From Oscillospiraceae bacterium (GTDB lineage Bacteria; Bacillota_A; Clostridia; Oscillospirales; Oscillospiraceae), in contig JAFQPB010000002.1 of assembly GCA_017411905.1 (NCBI GenBank), positions 1 through 25,237 on the forward strand: 25,237 nucleotides of DNA, written 5' to 3'. The notes below the pieces were generated by a model. That model saw only the letters and a program-made list of their open reading frames with translations. It was not told where the DNA came from and ran no database searches. Position 1 is the first letter of the stretch, and each line of letters begins with the position of its first letter. A program made the translations under genes and the position numbers. Positions 1 through 7,361 of the stretch are shown here, piece after piece.

Positions 1-33
1 ATTTGGCCAAGGTGGGATTTGAATACCTGAAAT

Positions 34-116
34 GCAGGTGTCCGGTGGACACCTGCTGCCGCCAGTGCAAACACTGGCGGCTACATTAATTTTCTTTCAC
101 GGCTGTGAAAGAAAAT
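34..116. repeat. Cluster of three adjacent perfect hairpins
   Basis: Three inverted repeats follow each other almost without spacing. The first has arms GCAGGTGTCC/GGACACCTGC around a 3-nt loop (34-56). The second has arms CCGCCAGTG/CACTGGCGG around CAAA (59-80). The third has 12-bp arms ATTTTCTTTCAC/GTGAAAGAAAAT around GGCT (89-116). All are perfect. They lie downstream of rsmE, with no clear T-run on either strand, so they do not look like ordinary terminators. An intergenic repeat element or structured RNA fits better. Nothing else supportable was seen in bases 1-206. Confidence 0.7.
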
Positions 117-206
117 GCAAACAAATCCCTCCTTCTCTTCCCTGCTATTTACACCACGCCATCCGTTGTGATTCTTCTTATGGCTGGCAAAAAAAGTTCA
201 TTTACA

Positions 207-929
207 CTAAAATTCACCTGCGCAGTACATCACTGCGGAGAGGGCGCAGAGGGGTGCGGTCTCACAGCGAAGGATGCGGCTGCCGAGGGTGCAAATTTGC
301 AGACCTGCTTCCTTTGCCTGCTCCACTTCCTTTTCTTCCAGTCCGCCCTCCGGACCCGAGAGGATGCTGACTGTACTAAGGGGCGCGGACTCCAACGCCA
401 TTTTCAGAGTGGTTGCCCGTTCGTTTTCATAGAGCAAGATGGCGCATTTTGCTTCTGCCGCCCGGCTAAGTGCCTCCTTATAGCTGCCCAGCACCACGAC
501 CTGCGGAATTTTCCCTCTGCCGGATTGCTCGGCGGCAGAGGCGGCAATTTTCTGCCAACGCTCCACTTTCTTTCGGAGGCTCTTTTCATCCGGGCGGGAC
601 ACGCACCGGCTTGTGGGAAATGCTAAGATCTCTGCCGCGCCCAGCTCTGTAGCCTTTTGGATCACGTGCTCAAGCTTATCTGCCTTTGGAAAGGCCATAT
701 AAACGCTTACACTGACTTTAGGCTCCGTTTTACTCTCCCCGCGGGATAACACCTCTAAGGTCATTTCCCTGTCTGTCACGCGGCACAGGGCTTCCTGACC
801 CATTCCGTCACACAGGAGCACTTCCTCCCCTGCTTTGAGGCGCAGCACCTTGGCGTGGGCTGCATTTTCTCCGGTAAGGGTAACCGTCTGCCCGCCCAGC
901 ATTTCCGGCTCTACAAAAAACCGCGTCAT
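207..929 (-). CDS. rsmE: 16S rRNA (uracil-1498-N3) methyltransferase RsmE
   Basis: This 240-residue protein has the usual RsmE length and layout: an N-terminal PUA-like RNA-binding part (about residues 1-70) followed by a SPOUT methyltransferase domain. Visible family motifs are KATELG (92-97), EQSGR (134-138), GPEGG (192-196) and LGSRILRCETA (215-225). The last two form the knotted SAM-binding site. The family methylates N3 of U1498 in 16S rRNA of the assembled 30S subunit, using S-adenosylmethionine. The ATG is preceded by AAGGAG (936-941). It begins 15 nt after the glyA stop, so it is the second gene of the glyA operon. The stop is TAG. Assignment by motif is strong. Confidence 0.95.
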   Translation of the reverse strand: MTRFFVEPEMLGGQTVTLTGENAAHAKVLRLKAGEEVLLCDGMGQEALCRVTDREMTLEVLSRGESKTEPKVSVSVYMAFPKADKLEHVIQKATELGAAEILAFPTSRCVSRPDEKSLRKKVERWQKIAASAAEQSGRGKIPQVVVLGSYKEALSRAAEAKCAILLYENERATTLKMALESAPLSTVSILSGPEGGLEEKEVEQAKEAGLQICTLGSRILRCETAPLCALSAVMYCAGEF

Positions 930-944
930 AGCTTACTCCTTGTG

Positions 945-2198
945 TTATTTATAAAGGGGGAATTTCTCGCAGATGTCCGCAACCGTTGCCTTTACCTCAT
1001 CGGCTGTGCCTTCAAAGTCCCGGGCGGTCATACCGATGCAGGCGGCAATGCGGCGCATTTCCTCCGGACCCATACCCCGGGTGGTTACTGCGGCAGTACC
1101 TACCCGGATACCGCTGGTAACAGAGGGCTTTGCCGGGTCACCGGGGATCGCGTTCTTATTAAGAGTAATGTGGTTTGCATCCAAGCGGTTCTGCAGCTCC
1201 ATACCGGAAATGCCCATAGGCCGCAGGTCTGCCAGCATCAGGTGGTTATCCGTACCGCCGGTGACAAGGTCGAAGCCTTCTTCCAAAAGTCCCTGCGCCA
1301 TTACCTTGGCATTTTTCACGATATTCTGGGCGTAGGTCTTGAAATCCGCCTGCGCCGCCTCCCGGAAGCAGACCGCTTTGGCCGCAATGATATGCTCCAA
1401 AGGACCGCCTTGGGTGCCGGGGAACACGGCAGAATTGATCTTCTTTGCAAATTCCTCCTTGCAGAGGATCAGACCGCCACGGGGGCCCCGGAGGGTCTTA
1501 TGGGTGGTGGTGGTCACAATGTCCGCATAGGGCACAGGGCTCATATGGGCACCGCCTGCCACCAAGCCGGCAATGTGGGCCATATCCACCATAAACACCG
1601 CACCCACCTCATGGGCAATGTCTGCAAAGATCTTAAAATCGATGGCACGGGGATAGGCAGAAGCACCGGCGATCAGCAATTTCGGCTGATTCTTCTTTGC
1701 AAGATCCCGAATTTCATCATAGTCCAAAAGACCGGTTTCGTGGTTCACATCATAGGACACCACATTATAGTATTTGCCGGACAGGTTTGCCGGACTGCCG
1801 TGGGTCAGATGACCGCCGTTGGCAAGGCTCATACCCATAAGCGTATCCCCCGGCTGCAAAATCGCCAGCTCTACGGCCAAGTTGGCCTGGGCGCCGGAGT
1901 GGGGCTGCACGTTGGCGCACTCCGCGCCGAAAAGTGCCTTTGCCCGCTCGATACAAAGCGCCTCCAGCTCATCGACAAACTGGCAGCCGCCGTAGTACCG
2001 CTTTCCGGGCAGACCCTCTGCATATTTATTTGTCAAAACCGAACCCATTGCGGCAATCACCGCAGGAGAAGCGAAATTCTCCGAGGCGATCAGTTCAATT
2101 CCATCCTTCTGCCGGGTGAATTCCCGATCCATCATTTCTGCAACAACGGGGTCAAATTCCTTTACAAAGCCAATGGCATCCAGCGGTTTTCCGTACAT
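945..2198 (-). CDS. glyA: Serine hydroxymethyltransferase
   Basis: This is a full-length 417-residue PLP enzyme that interconverts serine plus tetrahydrofolate with glycine plus 5,10-methylene-tetrahydrofolate in the cytosol. Diagnostic stretches are ELIASENF (35-42), [15 protein letters not shown] (57-71), the PLP-contacting [10 protein letters not shown] (203-212), and [11 protein letters not shown] with the Schiff-base lysine at K234. The start ATG has the upstream site AAAGGATG. A glycine riboswitch aptamer and a hairpin terminator lie in its leader, so expression is probably set by glycine. The gene heads a two-gene unit with rsmE. No anomaly was seen in the coding sequence. Confidence 0.97.
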   Translation of the reverse strand: MYGKPLDAIGFVKEFDPVVAEMMDREFTRQKDGIELIASENFASPAVIAAMGSVLTNKYAEGLPGKRYYGGCQFVDELEALCIERAKALFGAECANVQPHSGAQANLAVELAILQPGDTLMGMSLANGGHLTHGSPANLSGKYYNVVSYDVNHETGLLDYDEIRDLAKKNQPKLLIAGASAYPRAIDFKIFADIAHEVGAVFMVDMAHIAGLVAGGAHMSPVPYADIVTTTTHKTLRGPRGGLILCKEEFAKKINSAVFPGTQGGPLEHIIAAKAVCFREAAQADFKTYAQNIVKNAKVMAQGLLEEGFDLVTGGTDNHLMLADLRPMGISGMELQNRLDANHITLNKNAIPGDPAKPSVTSGIRVGTAAVTTRGMGPEEMRRIAACIGMTARDFEGTADEVKATVADICEKFPLYK

Positions 2199-2230
2199 TT
2201 TACATCATCCTTTTTATATAATTTGAAAAG

Positions 2231-2253
2231 AGCAGTCCGTGAAACGGACTGCT
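2231..2253 (-). terminator. Attenuator terminator in the glyA leader
   Basis: On the minus strand a perfect 9-bp hairpin with arms AGCAGTCCG/CGGACTGCT and a 5-nt loop is followed by CTTTTC. It sits between the glycine aptamer and the glyA ribosome binding site. That is the expected place for a transcription-attenuation expression platform. The T-run is short, so termination may be partial. Confidence 0.75.
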
Positions 2254-2277
2254 CAAAAGCACACAATACCGGCGGTA

Positions 2278-2372
2278 GCGCGTCTCTGTCCTTTTGCCTG
2301 AGAGATTCAGCGCAGCTCTCGCGCCTTGCACCTTCGGCACACAACCTAATGTGTTCTCCAGAGAGTCCTCTT
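2278..2372 (-). promoter_or_regulatory. Glycine riboswitch, single aptamer, upstream of glyA
   Basis: Reading the minus strand, the glycine aptamer consensus blocks are all present in order: CTCTCTGGAGA (about 2368 to 2356), GCCGAAGGTGCAA, then CTCTCAGGCAAAAGGACAGAG (about 2304 to 2284). Known glycine riboswitches often carry two tandem aptamers. Here the space on both sides is too short for a second full aptamer, so it looks like a singlet. Its position after a sigma-A promoter and before a hairpin terminator and glyA supports control of glyA transcription by glycine. The direction of the response cannot be read from sequence alone. Confidence 0.92.
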
Positions 2373-2437
2373 CTTTTCGGTGGGCGGTAAATGCCGCTTT
2401 CCAAAAAGCTTCAACGGAAATATTTCATTCTTAATAC

Positions 2438-2465
2438 AGTATACACCAAATCGGCAGAATGTCAA
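2438..2465 (-). promoter_or_regulatory. Promoter of glyA-rsmE
   Basis: The minus strand has TTGACA (2460-2465), a 16-nt spacer and TATACT (2438-2443), a near-consensus sigma-A promoter. It lies immediately after the glf stop codon. It would give a leader of about 230 nt containing the glycine riboswitch. Confidence 0.85.
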
Positions 2466-2466
2466 C

Positions 2467-3573
2467 TCAAATTTCGCCAAATTCCTGCGCTGTGCAGGCA
2501 AGTGCCGCACCGATCACCTGATGCATATCAAAGTATTTATACTGACCCAAACGGCCGCCGAAGATCACCCGTTCTTCCCTTTCCGCAAGGGCACGGTATT
2601 TTTCGTAGAGCGCATTGTTCCGATCATTATTGACAGGATAGTAAGGCTCCTGTCCCTTTTCCCACTTGGCAGGATATTCCCGGGTAATGACGGTCTTTTG
2701 CTGGGTACCGAAAGCAAAATGCTTATGCTCAATGATCCGGGTATAGGGTACTTCATATTCGTTATAATTGATGACCGCATTGCCTTGGAAATTGTCGCAG
2801 TCTAAGGTCTCCGTCTCGAACCGCAAGCCCCGGTATTCCAGCTCGCCGTAGCAATAATCATAAAACTGATCGATCATACCGGTGAAAACGATTTTGTCAG
2901 CAATGGCTTCCAGCGCCTCCCGGTTCTCAAAGAAATCACAAGAGAGCTTTACATCCACACCTGCCAGCATTTTTTCCACGATGGCAGTATAGCCCTCCAC
3001 CGGGATGCCCTGATAAAGGTCGTTAAAGTAATTGTTATCAAAGGTAAAACGCACCGGCAGACGCTTAATGATAAAGGACGGCAGCTCTGCGCATGGGCGG
3101 CCCCACTGCTTGGCAGTATAGCCCTTTACAAGGATCTCGTAAATATCCCTGCCTACCATAGAGATGGCCTGCTCCTCTAAATTCTTCGGCTCGGTGATCC
3201 CGGCCTCCTTTACCTGCCGGGCGATCTCTGCCTTGGCTTCCTGGGGGGTGGTAACGCCCCAAAGCTGGTAGAAGGTATTCATATTAAAGGGCATATTATA
3301 GAGCTTATCCCCATAGCGCGCCATAGGCGAATTGGTAAAGCGGTTGAAGGTAGCAAAGCGGTTAATATAGTTCCATACCCGCTCGTCAGAGGTGTGGAAA
3401 ATATGGGCACCGTACTTATGTACTGCAATGCCTTCTTCTTCGTAGGTATAAATGTTGCCGCCAATATGCTCCCGTTTGTCGATCACAAGGCATTTTTTAC
3501 CCTTTCGGGTGGCTTCGTGGGCAAATACTGCGCCAAAAAGGCCTGCGCCCACGATCAAATAATCGTATTTCAT
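2467..3573 (-). CDS. glf: UDP-galactopyranose mutase
   Basis: This FAD enzyme interconverts UDP-galactopyranose and UDP-galactofuranose, supplying galactofuranose for cell-surface glycans. The N-terminus is a Rossmann dinucleotide fold, GAGLFGAVFA (9-18), followed by EHIGGN. Other family stretches are HIFHTSDERVW, GYTAKQWGRP and the C-terminal GGRLGQYKYFDM. Length from this ATG is 368 residues, typical for Glf. An upstream in-frame start at 3657 would add 28 residues inside asnA. I reject it because the ATG at 3573 has AAGGAGA directly upstream and begins at the conserved fold. It starts 10 nt after the asnA stop, so the two are co-transcribed. No terminator is visible after glf, so read-through into the glyA leader is possible. 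Confidence 0.95.
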   Translation of the reverse strand: MKYDYLIVGAGLFGAVFAHEATRKGKKCLVIDKREHIGGNIYTYEEEGIAVHKYGAHIFHTSDERVWNYINRFATFNRFTNSPMARYGDKLYNMPFNMNTFYQLWGVTTPQEAKAEIARQVKEAGITEPKNLEEQAISMVGRDIYEILVKGYTAKQWGRPCAELPSFIIKRLPVRFTFDNNYFNDLYQGIPVEGYTAIVEKMLAGVDVKLSCDFFENREALEAIADKIVFTGMIDQFYDYCYGELEYRGLRFETETLDCDNFQGNAVINYNEYEVPYTRIIEHKHFAFGTQQKTVITREYPAKWEKGQEPYYPVNNDRNNALYEKYRALAEREERVIFGGRLGQYKYFDMHQVIGAALACTAQEFGEI

Positions 3574-3583
3574 AATACTCTCC

Positions 3584-4591
3584 TTACAAAAGCGGTACGC
3601 CCGCAGCCTCGCAGGCCGCCAACGTCTCACTGTCCCAAATACTGGACTGCACCTCACCGATGTGACAGCAGCCCATCATCAGCATACTAAGGCGGCTCTG
3701 GCCGATACCGCCGCCGATGGTCAGCGGCAGCTCGCCGGCGAGCAGCATTTTGTGGAACGGCAGCTCCCGGCGGTCATCACAGCCGGACTCTGTAAGCTGC
3801 ATATCCAAGGCTTGCGCATCTACACGGATACCCATAGAGGATATCTCCAATGCGCGGTTCAAAACAGCATCCCAAAAGAAAATATCGCAGTTCAGATTCC
3901 AGTCGTCATAGTCCGGTGCCCGGTCATCGTGGGGCTTTCCGGAGCGCAGCTTTCTGCCGATCTGCATAATACAGGCGGTTTTGTGCTGCCGGACAAATTC
4001 CCGTTCCCGTTGGCTGCCGGTAAGGGCAGGGTACATATCCTCCAGCTCCTGAGAGGTAATAAAGGCCACATCCGGCGAAAGCTCTACCCGAAGCTGAGGA
4101 AAACGGACGTGGAGCCGGTCATTGGTGTTGCAGATCGCCCGGACAATGGCGCGGACGATGAGCTTGAGGTAGTCAAGATTGCGGTTTTCCGGGGTAATGA
4201 TTTTCTCCCAGTCCCACTGGTCGACATAAATGGAGTGGATATTGTCCAGCTCCTCTTCCCGGCGGATGGCGTTCATATCGGTATACAGACCGCCGCCGAT
4301 GCCAAAATTGTACCGCTTCAGAGCAAGACGCTTCCATTTTGCCAGAGAGTGCACCACCTGCGCATCCGTGCCCACCGCAGGCACATCGAAGGTGACTGCC
4401 CGCTGATGGCCGTTTAAGTTGTCGTTAAGGCCGGAATCCTCTGTAACAAACAGGGGCGCAGACACACGCTTCAGGTTCAGGGCAGCGGAAAACTCCTCCT
4501 GAAAGGTCTGCTTTATGTAAGCAATGGCTCGCTGGGTATCATAGGCATCCAAAACCGGGCGGTAGCCGTCCGGGATATAGATTTTGTTCAT
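3584..4591 (-). CDS. asnA: Aspartate-ammonia ligase (ammonia-dependent asparagine synthetase A)
   Basis: The protein makes asparagine from aspartate, ammonia and ATP, and belongs to the class II aminoacyl-tRNA-synthetase-like fold. Recognisable AsnA stretches are VHSLAKWKR, GGGLYTDMNAIRR, HSIYVDQWDWEK and, near the C-terminus, GGGIGQSRLSMLMMG and HIGEV. From the ATG at 4591 it has 335 residues, matching the family (about 330). Two in-frame ATGs lie further upstream (4609, 4597). The 4591 start is preferred because it aligns with the family N-terminus and has GGGATGG a few bases upstream. The gene has its own promoter and is followed after 10 nt by glf. Confidence 0.96.
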   Translation of the reverse strand: MNKIYIPDGYRPVLDAYDTQRAIAYIKQTFQEEFSAALNLKRVSAPLFVTEDSGLNDNLNGHQRAVTFDVPAVGTDAQVVHSLAKWKRLALKRYNFGIGGGLYTDMNAIRREEELDNIHSIYVDQWDWEKIITPENRNLDYLKLIVRAIVRAICNTNDRLHVRFPQLRVELSPDVAFITSQELEDMYPALTGSQREREFVRQHKTACIMQIGRKLRSGKPHDDRAPDYDDWNLNCDIFFWDAVLNRALEISSMGIRVDAQALDMQLTESGCDDRRELPFHKMLLAGELPLTIGGGIGQSRLSMLMMGCCHIGEVQSSIWDSETLAACEAAGVPLL

Positions 4592-4622
4592 ATACATCCA
4601 TCCCATCATAGAAATTACTTAT

Positions 4623-4650
4623 ATTGTATTCCATTTCCCAAGAAATGCAA
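4623..4650 (-). promoter_or_regulatory. Promoter of asnA-glf
   Basis: The minus strand reads TTGCAT (4645-4650), a 16-nt spacer and TACAAT (4623-4628). It lies about 30 bases upstream of the asnA ATG and diverges from the promoter of the MATE gene. Confidence 0.7.
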
Positions 4651-4673
4651 GTGTTTTCTTTTGGGGTGCGTTA

Positions 4674-4702
4674 TTGCATTTTATAGAGATCGATGCTATA
4701 AT
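4674..4702 (+). promoter_or_regulatory. Promoter of the MATE transporter gene
   Basis: TTGCAT (4674-4679), a 17-nt spacer and a perfect TATAAT (4697-4702) lie about 35 bases upstream of the TTG start of the MATE gene. Confidence 0.8.
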
Positions 4703-4737
4703 TGACAGACAGATCATGATGAGAGAAGGCTTTTTCT

Positions 4738-6126
4738 TTGTTCGGTATCAAAAAGCAAGCCACTGTGCGCCGCCACAGTATGGATATGACCGGGGGCAGC
4801 ATTACCCGTCAGCTCATTTCCTTTGCGTTCCCGCTGCTCATTGGCAACCTGTTCCAGCAGCTTTATAACACGGTAGACACTTGGGTCGTCGGCAACTTCG
4901 TCAGCGACAATGCCTTTGCCGCCGTCGGCTCTATGGGTCCTATCGTCAATATGTTCATTGGCTTTTTCTTAGGCTTCGCTACCGGTGCCGGTGCCCTTAT
5001 CAGCCAGAATTTTGGTGCAAAAAACGAGGATGCCATCGAAAAGCTGGTACATACCGCAATGGTTATGACCTTTGTTATGGGTCTTATCTTTACCGCTGCC
5101 GGTCATTTGCTCACGCCGCTCCTTTTGGATTTCGCCAAGATTCCCGAGGAGGTCTGGCCAGAGGCCAAGACTTACCTTTCCATTTACTTTACCGGCATAA
5201 TGGGTCTGGTGTTTTACAATATGGGTGCCGCCATTTTGCGGGCAGTGGGTGATTCCAAGCGGCCTTTCTATTTCCTTGTGGTCTGTGCCGTGCTCAACAC
5301 CGCGCTGGATCTGCTTTTCGTTCTCGTATTCGGTATGAAGGTAGATGGCGTTGCTTGGGCGACCATCCTCTCTCAGGGCGTTTCTGCAATTCTCATCGTC
5401 ATATCCCTGATGCGAACCAAATCCTGCGTCCGTTTTTCCTTTAAGAAGCTGAAAGTCAACTGGCATCTGCTGGGTCGGATCGTCTCTCTTGGCATTCCCT
5501 CTGCCCTGCAGGTCTCCATCACCTCCTTTTCCAATATCTTCGTCCAGTCCTATATCAATTTCTTCGGCCCGAGCTGTATGTCCGGCTACACGGCCTACTC
5601 CAAGATCGATATGCTGCTGTTCCTCCCTGCCCAGTCTGTTTCCCTGGCGACCACTACCTTTGTAGGGCAGAATTTGGGCTGCGGGCAGGTTAAGCGGGCG
5701 CGAAAGGGTGTGACCAATTCCCTGCTGCTTGCCACCGGTGTCACCGGCATCCTGATGATCCCGGTGCTGATCTTCTCCGGTGATGTGGTGCGTTTCTTTA
5801 CTGCACAGGAGGAATCCATCCGCTACGGCACTCTGTTTTTGCGGTACATCACACCGTTTTACCTGCTCACCTGCTTTACGCAGGTCTATTCCGCTGCACT
5901 CCGGGGAGCCGGCAATACCCGGGCACCGATGGTCATTATGCTCTCGGCCTATGTGCTTTTCCGGCAGGTGTACCTTGCCATTATGTCAGTAGTCTGCAAC
6001 GAGGTGATCCCCATCGCTATGGGCTATCCAGCCGGCTGGATCCTGAGCTGTACCATTTTTATGCTCTACTATTACAGAACGCCGCTGGAGCGGCACTTTA
6101 AGCCTGTAGACAACGCCCGCACATAA
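4738..6126 (+). CDS. MATE family efflux transporter
   Basis: This 462-residue polytopic membrane protein shows the two-fold repeated MatE architecture with about 12 hydrophobic segments. Family hallmarks include the N-terminal SFAFPLLIGNLFQQLYNTVD region and GAGALISQNFGAKN. In the second half the pattern recurs around TTFVGQNLGCGQ. Members export cationic drugs or other small molecules in exchange for sodium or protons. The substrate cannot be told from sequence. The start is a TTG at 4738 with AGAAGG (4724-4729) at ideal distance. The first in-frame ATG (4780) has no ribosome binding site. It is transcribed alone from a strong promoter and ends in a bidirectional terminator. Confidence 0.92.
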   Translation: MFGIKKQATVRRHSMDMTGGSITRQLISFAFPLLIGNLFQQLYNTVDTWVVGNFVSDNAFAAVGSMGPIVNMFIGFFLGFATGAGALISQNFGAKNEDAIEKLVHTAMVMTFVMGLIFTAAGHLLTPLLLDFAKIPEEVWPEAKTYLSIYFTGIMGLVFYNMGAAILRAVGDSKRPFYFLVVCAVLNTALDLLFVLVFGMKVDGVAWATILSQGVSAILIVISLMRTKSCVRFSFKKLKVNWHLLGRIVSLGIPSALQVSITSFSNIFVQSYINFFGPSCMSGYTAYSKIDMLLFLPAQSVSLATTTFVGQNLGCGQVKRARKGVTNSLLLATGVTGILMIPVLIFSGDVVRFFTAQEESIRYGTLFLRYITPFYLLTCFTQVYSAALRGAGNTRAPMVIMLSAYVLFRQVYLAIMSVVCNEVIPIAMGYPAGWILSCTIFMLYYYRTPLERHFKPVDNART

Positions 6127-6165
6127 AAAATTGGCGCGCACGAAACCGTGCGTGCCAATTTTTTA
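6125..6165. terminator. Bidirectional terminator between the MATE gene and mtn
   Basis: A 12-bp stem, TTGGCGCGCACG/CGTGCGTGCCAA (one G-T wobble) around AAAC, is flanked by six A residues on the left and six T residues on the right. It therefore has a U-tract in both transcripts and serves the convergent MATE gene and mtn. The mtn stop codon lies inside the T-run. Confidence 0.9.
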
Positions 6166-6861
6166 TTTCTGTAATGCTTCTGCCAGCTTCATTGTCACCT
6201 CTGCGCAGCGCTTTGCCGCAATGGCCTCAAAGGTGGGATAATCCATTTCGGCAGAATCGTCTGCCTTGTCGGAAATGGCGCGGATGATGACAAAGGGGAT
6301 GCCGTTTTTATAGGCCGCGTGGGCAATAGCCGCACCCTCCATCTCGGTACAGAGTGCGCCCGTATCTGCAATGATTCGTGCCTTTTGCTCCTTGGTGCAG
6401 ATAAACTGGTCGCCGCTGGCGATCCGTCCAACGGTGCTGTGGCCGGGATTTACCTCCTCTGCCGCCGCCTGCGCCGCTGTACGAAGTCTTTCGTCTGCGG
6501 GGAAGGCAGTCACATCCATACCGGGCACCTGCCCGATGGGACGCCCCCAAAACCGCAGATCAAAATCGTGGTAAATGGCATCTAAGCTTATAACCAAGTC
6601 GCCAATATCCAACCGGGCATCCAGTGACCCGGCAATGCCGGTGTTTATAATATGGGTCACACCGAAGCAGTCGCAGAAAATCTGGGCGCAGAGGGCTGCA
6701 TTGACCTTCCCCACACCGCACTGCACCACCACAGCCGGCAATCCTGCCAGTAATCCGTCAAAGTAAACCGCGCCTGCCTTTTCTACGGTGGTTACCTGCT
6801 TCATTTTTTCTTTTAAGGTGGCCACTTCCACATCCATCGCGCCAATAATGCCAAGCTTCAT
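6163..6861 (-). CDS. mtn: 5'-methylthioadenosine/S-adenosylhomocysteine nucleosidase
   Basis: The enzyme hydrolyses S-adenosylhomocysteine and methylthioadenosine to adenine plus the ribosyl product. It has the standard length (232 residues) and PNP/UDP phosphorylase fold. The start GIIGAMDVEV carries the catalytic base E12. The ribose-binding EMEGAA places E175 at the expected position, and RAISDKAD gives the catalytic D198. The product from SAH, S-ribosylhomocysteine, is the substrate of LuxS, whose gene ends 10 nt upstream. The start has GAGGAGCGAG upstream. It is the last gene of the uvrB-LRR-luxS-mtn cluster and ends in a shared terminator. Confidence 0.96.
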   Translation of the reverse strand: MKLGIIGAMDVEVATLKEKMKQVTTVEKAGAVYFDGLLAGLPAVVVQCGVGKVNAALCAQIFCDCFGVTHIINTGIAGSLDARLDIGDLVISLDAIYHDFDLRFWGRPIGQVPGMDVTAFPADERLRTAAQAAAEEVNPGHSTVGRIASGDQFICTKEQKARIIADTGALCTEMEGAAIAHAAYKNGIPFVIIRAISDKADDSAEMDYPTFEAIAAKRCAEVTMKLAEALQK

Positions 6862-6871
6862 ATCTCGCTCC

Positions 6872-7348
6872 TCACTCCGGGTAGGTCAGCCGGTCGTCAG
6901 TAATATTTTCCAGCAAACGGGTGTATCTATCGCCCCAGTAGTTTGCCATAGGCAGATTCATATCCAAATAGTTTCCGCAATCCTTGGCAGACGCACCGGG
7001 CACCTCGCCCTGAAAATCCCGGATAAACCGGAAGCACGCTGTCAGCAGCGGCAATATCTCCCGGGAAGTATAGTCACCGGTAAGCAGGAGATAAAAGCCG
7101 GTACGGCAGCCCATCGGGCCAAAATACAGGACTTTTTCTTTCCAATCCGGCGCATTTCGCAGATAGGTTGCCGCCAAATGCTCGATGGTATGCATCTCTG
7201 CCGTATTCATCACCGGCTCTTCATTAGGGGAGGTAAAACGCAGGTCAAAGGTGGTGACAGTCTCCTCCCCTACCCTGTCCTTGCGGGAAACATACACACC
7301 AGGCTGCAGCTTGATATGGTCAATGGTAAAGCTCGTAATTTTTTCCAT
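6872..7348 (-). CDS. luxS: S-ribosylhomocysteine lyase LuxS
   Basis: LuxS cleaves S-ribosylhomocysteine to homocysteine and 4,5-dihydroxy-2,3-pentanedione, the precursor of the AI-2 signal. The 158-residue protein is full length. It holds the metal-binding HTIEH (H53, H57), the catalytic cysteine in GPMGCRTGFY (C81) and the third metal ligand in AKDCGNYLDMN (C124). It starts 13 nt after the stop of the LRR gene, with a GGGTGA-type ribosome binding site in that gap, and precedes mtn by 10 nt. The pair gives the complete two-step SAH recycling route. Whether AI-2 is used as a signal here is not shown by the sequence. Confidence 0.97.
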   Translation of the reverse strand: MEKITSFTIDHIKLQPGVYVSRKDRVGEETVTTFDLRFTSPNEEPVMNTAEMHTIEHLAATYLRNAPDWKEKVLYFGPMGCRTGFYLLLTGDYTSREILPLLTACFRFIRDFQGEVPGASAKDCGNYLDMNLPMANYWGDRYTRLLENITDDRLTYPE

Positions 7349-7361
7349 CGTTATTCACCCT

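Noticed and set aside
1..30. tRNA-like T-loop (TTCAAAT on the minus strand) followed by a CCA-like end
   Set aside because: The T-stem does not pair, and no acceptor, D or anticodon arms can be formed with the adjoining sequence.
855..2390. Long plus-strand open frame of 511 codons opposite glyA and the riboswitch
   Set aside because: It is antisense to a clearly conserved glyA, shows no family motif and has no ribosome binding site. It is an effect of codon bias in the true gene.
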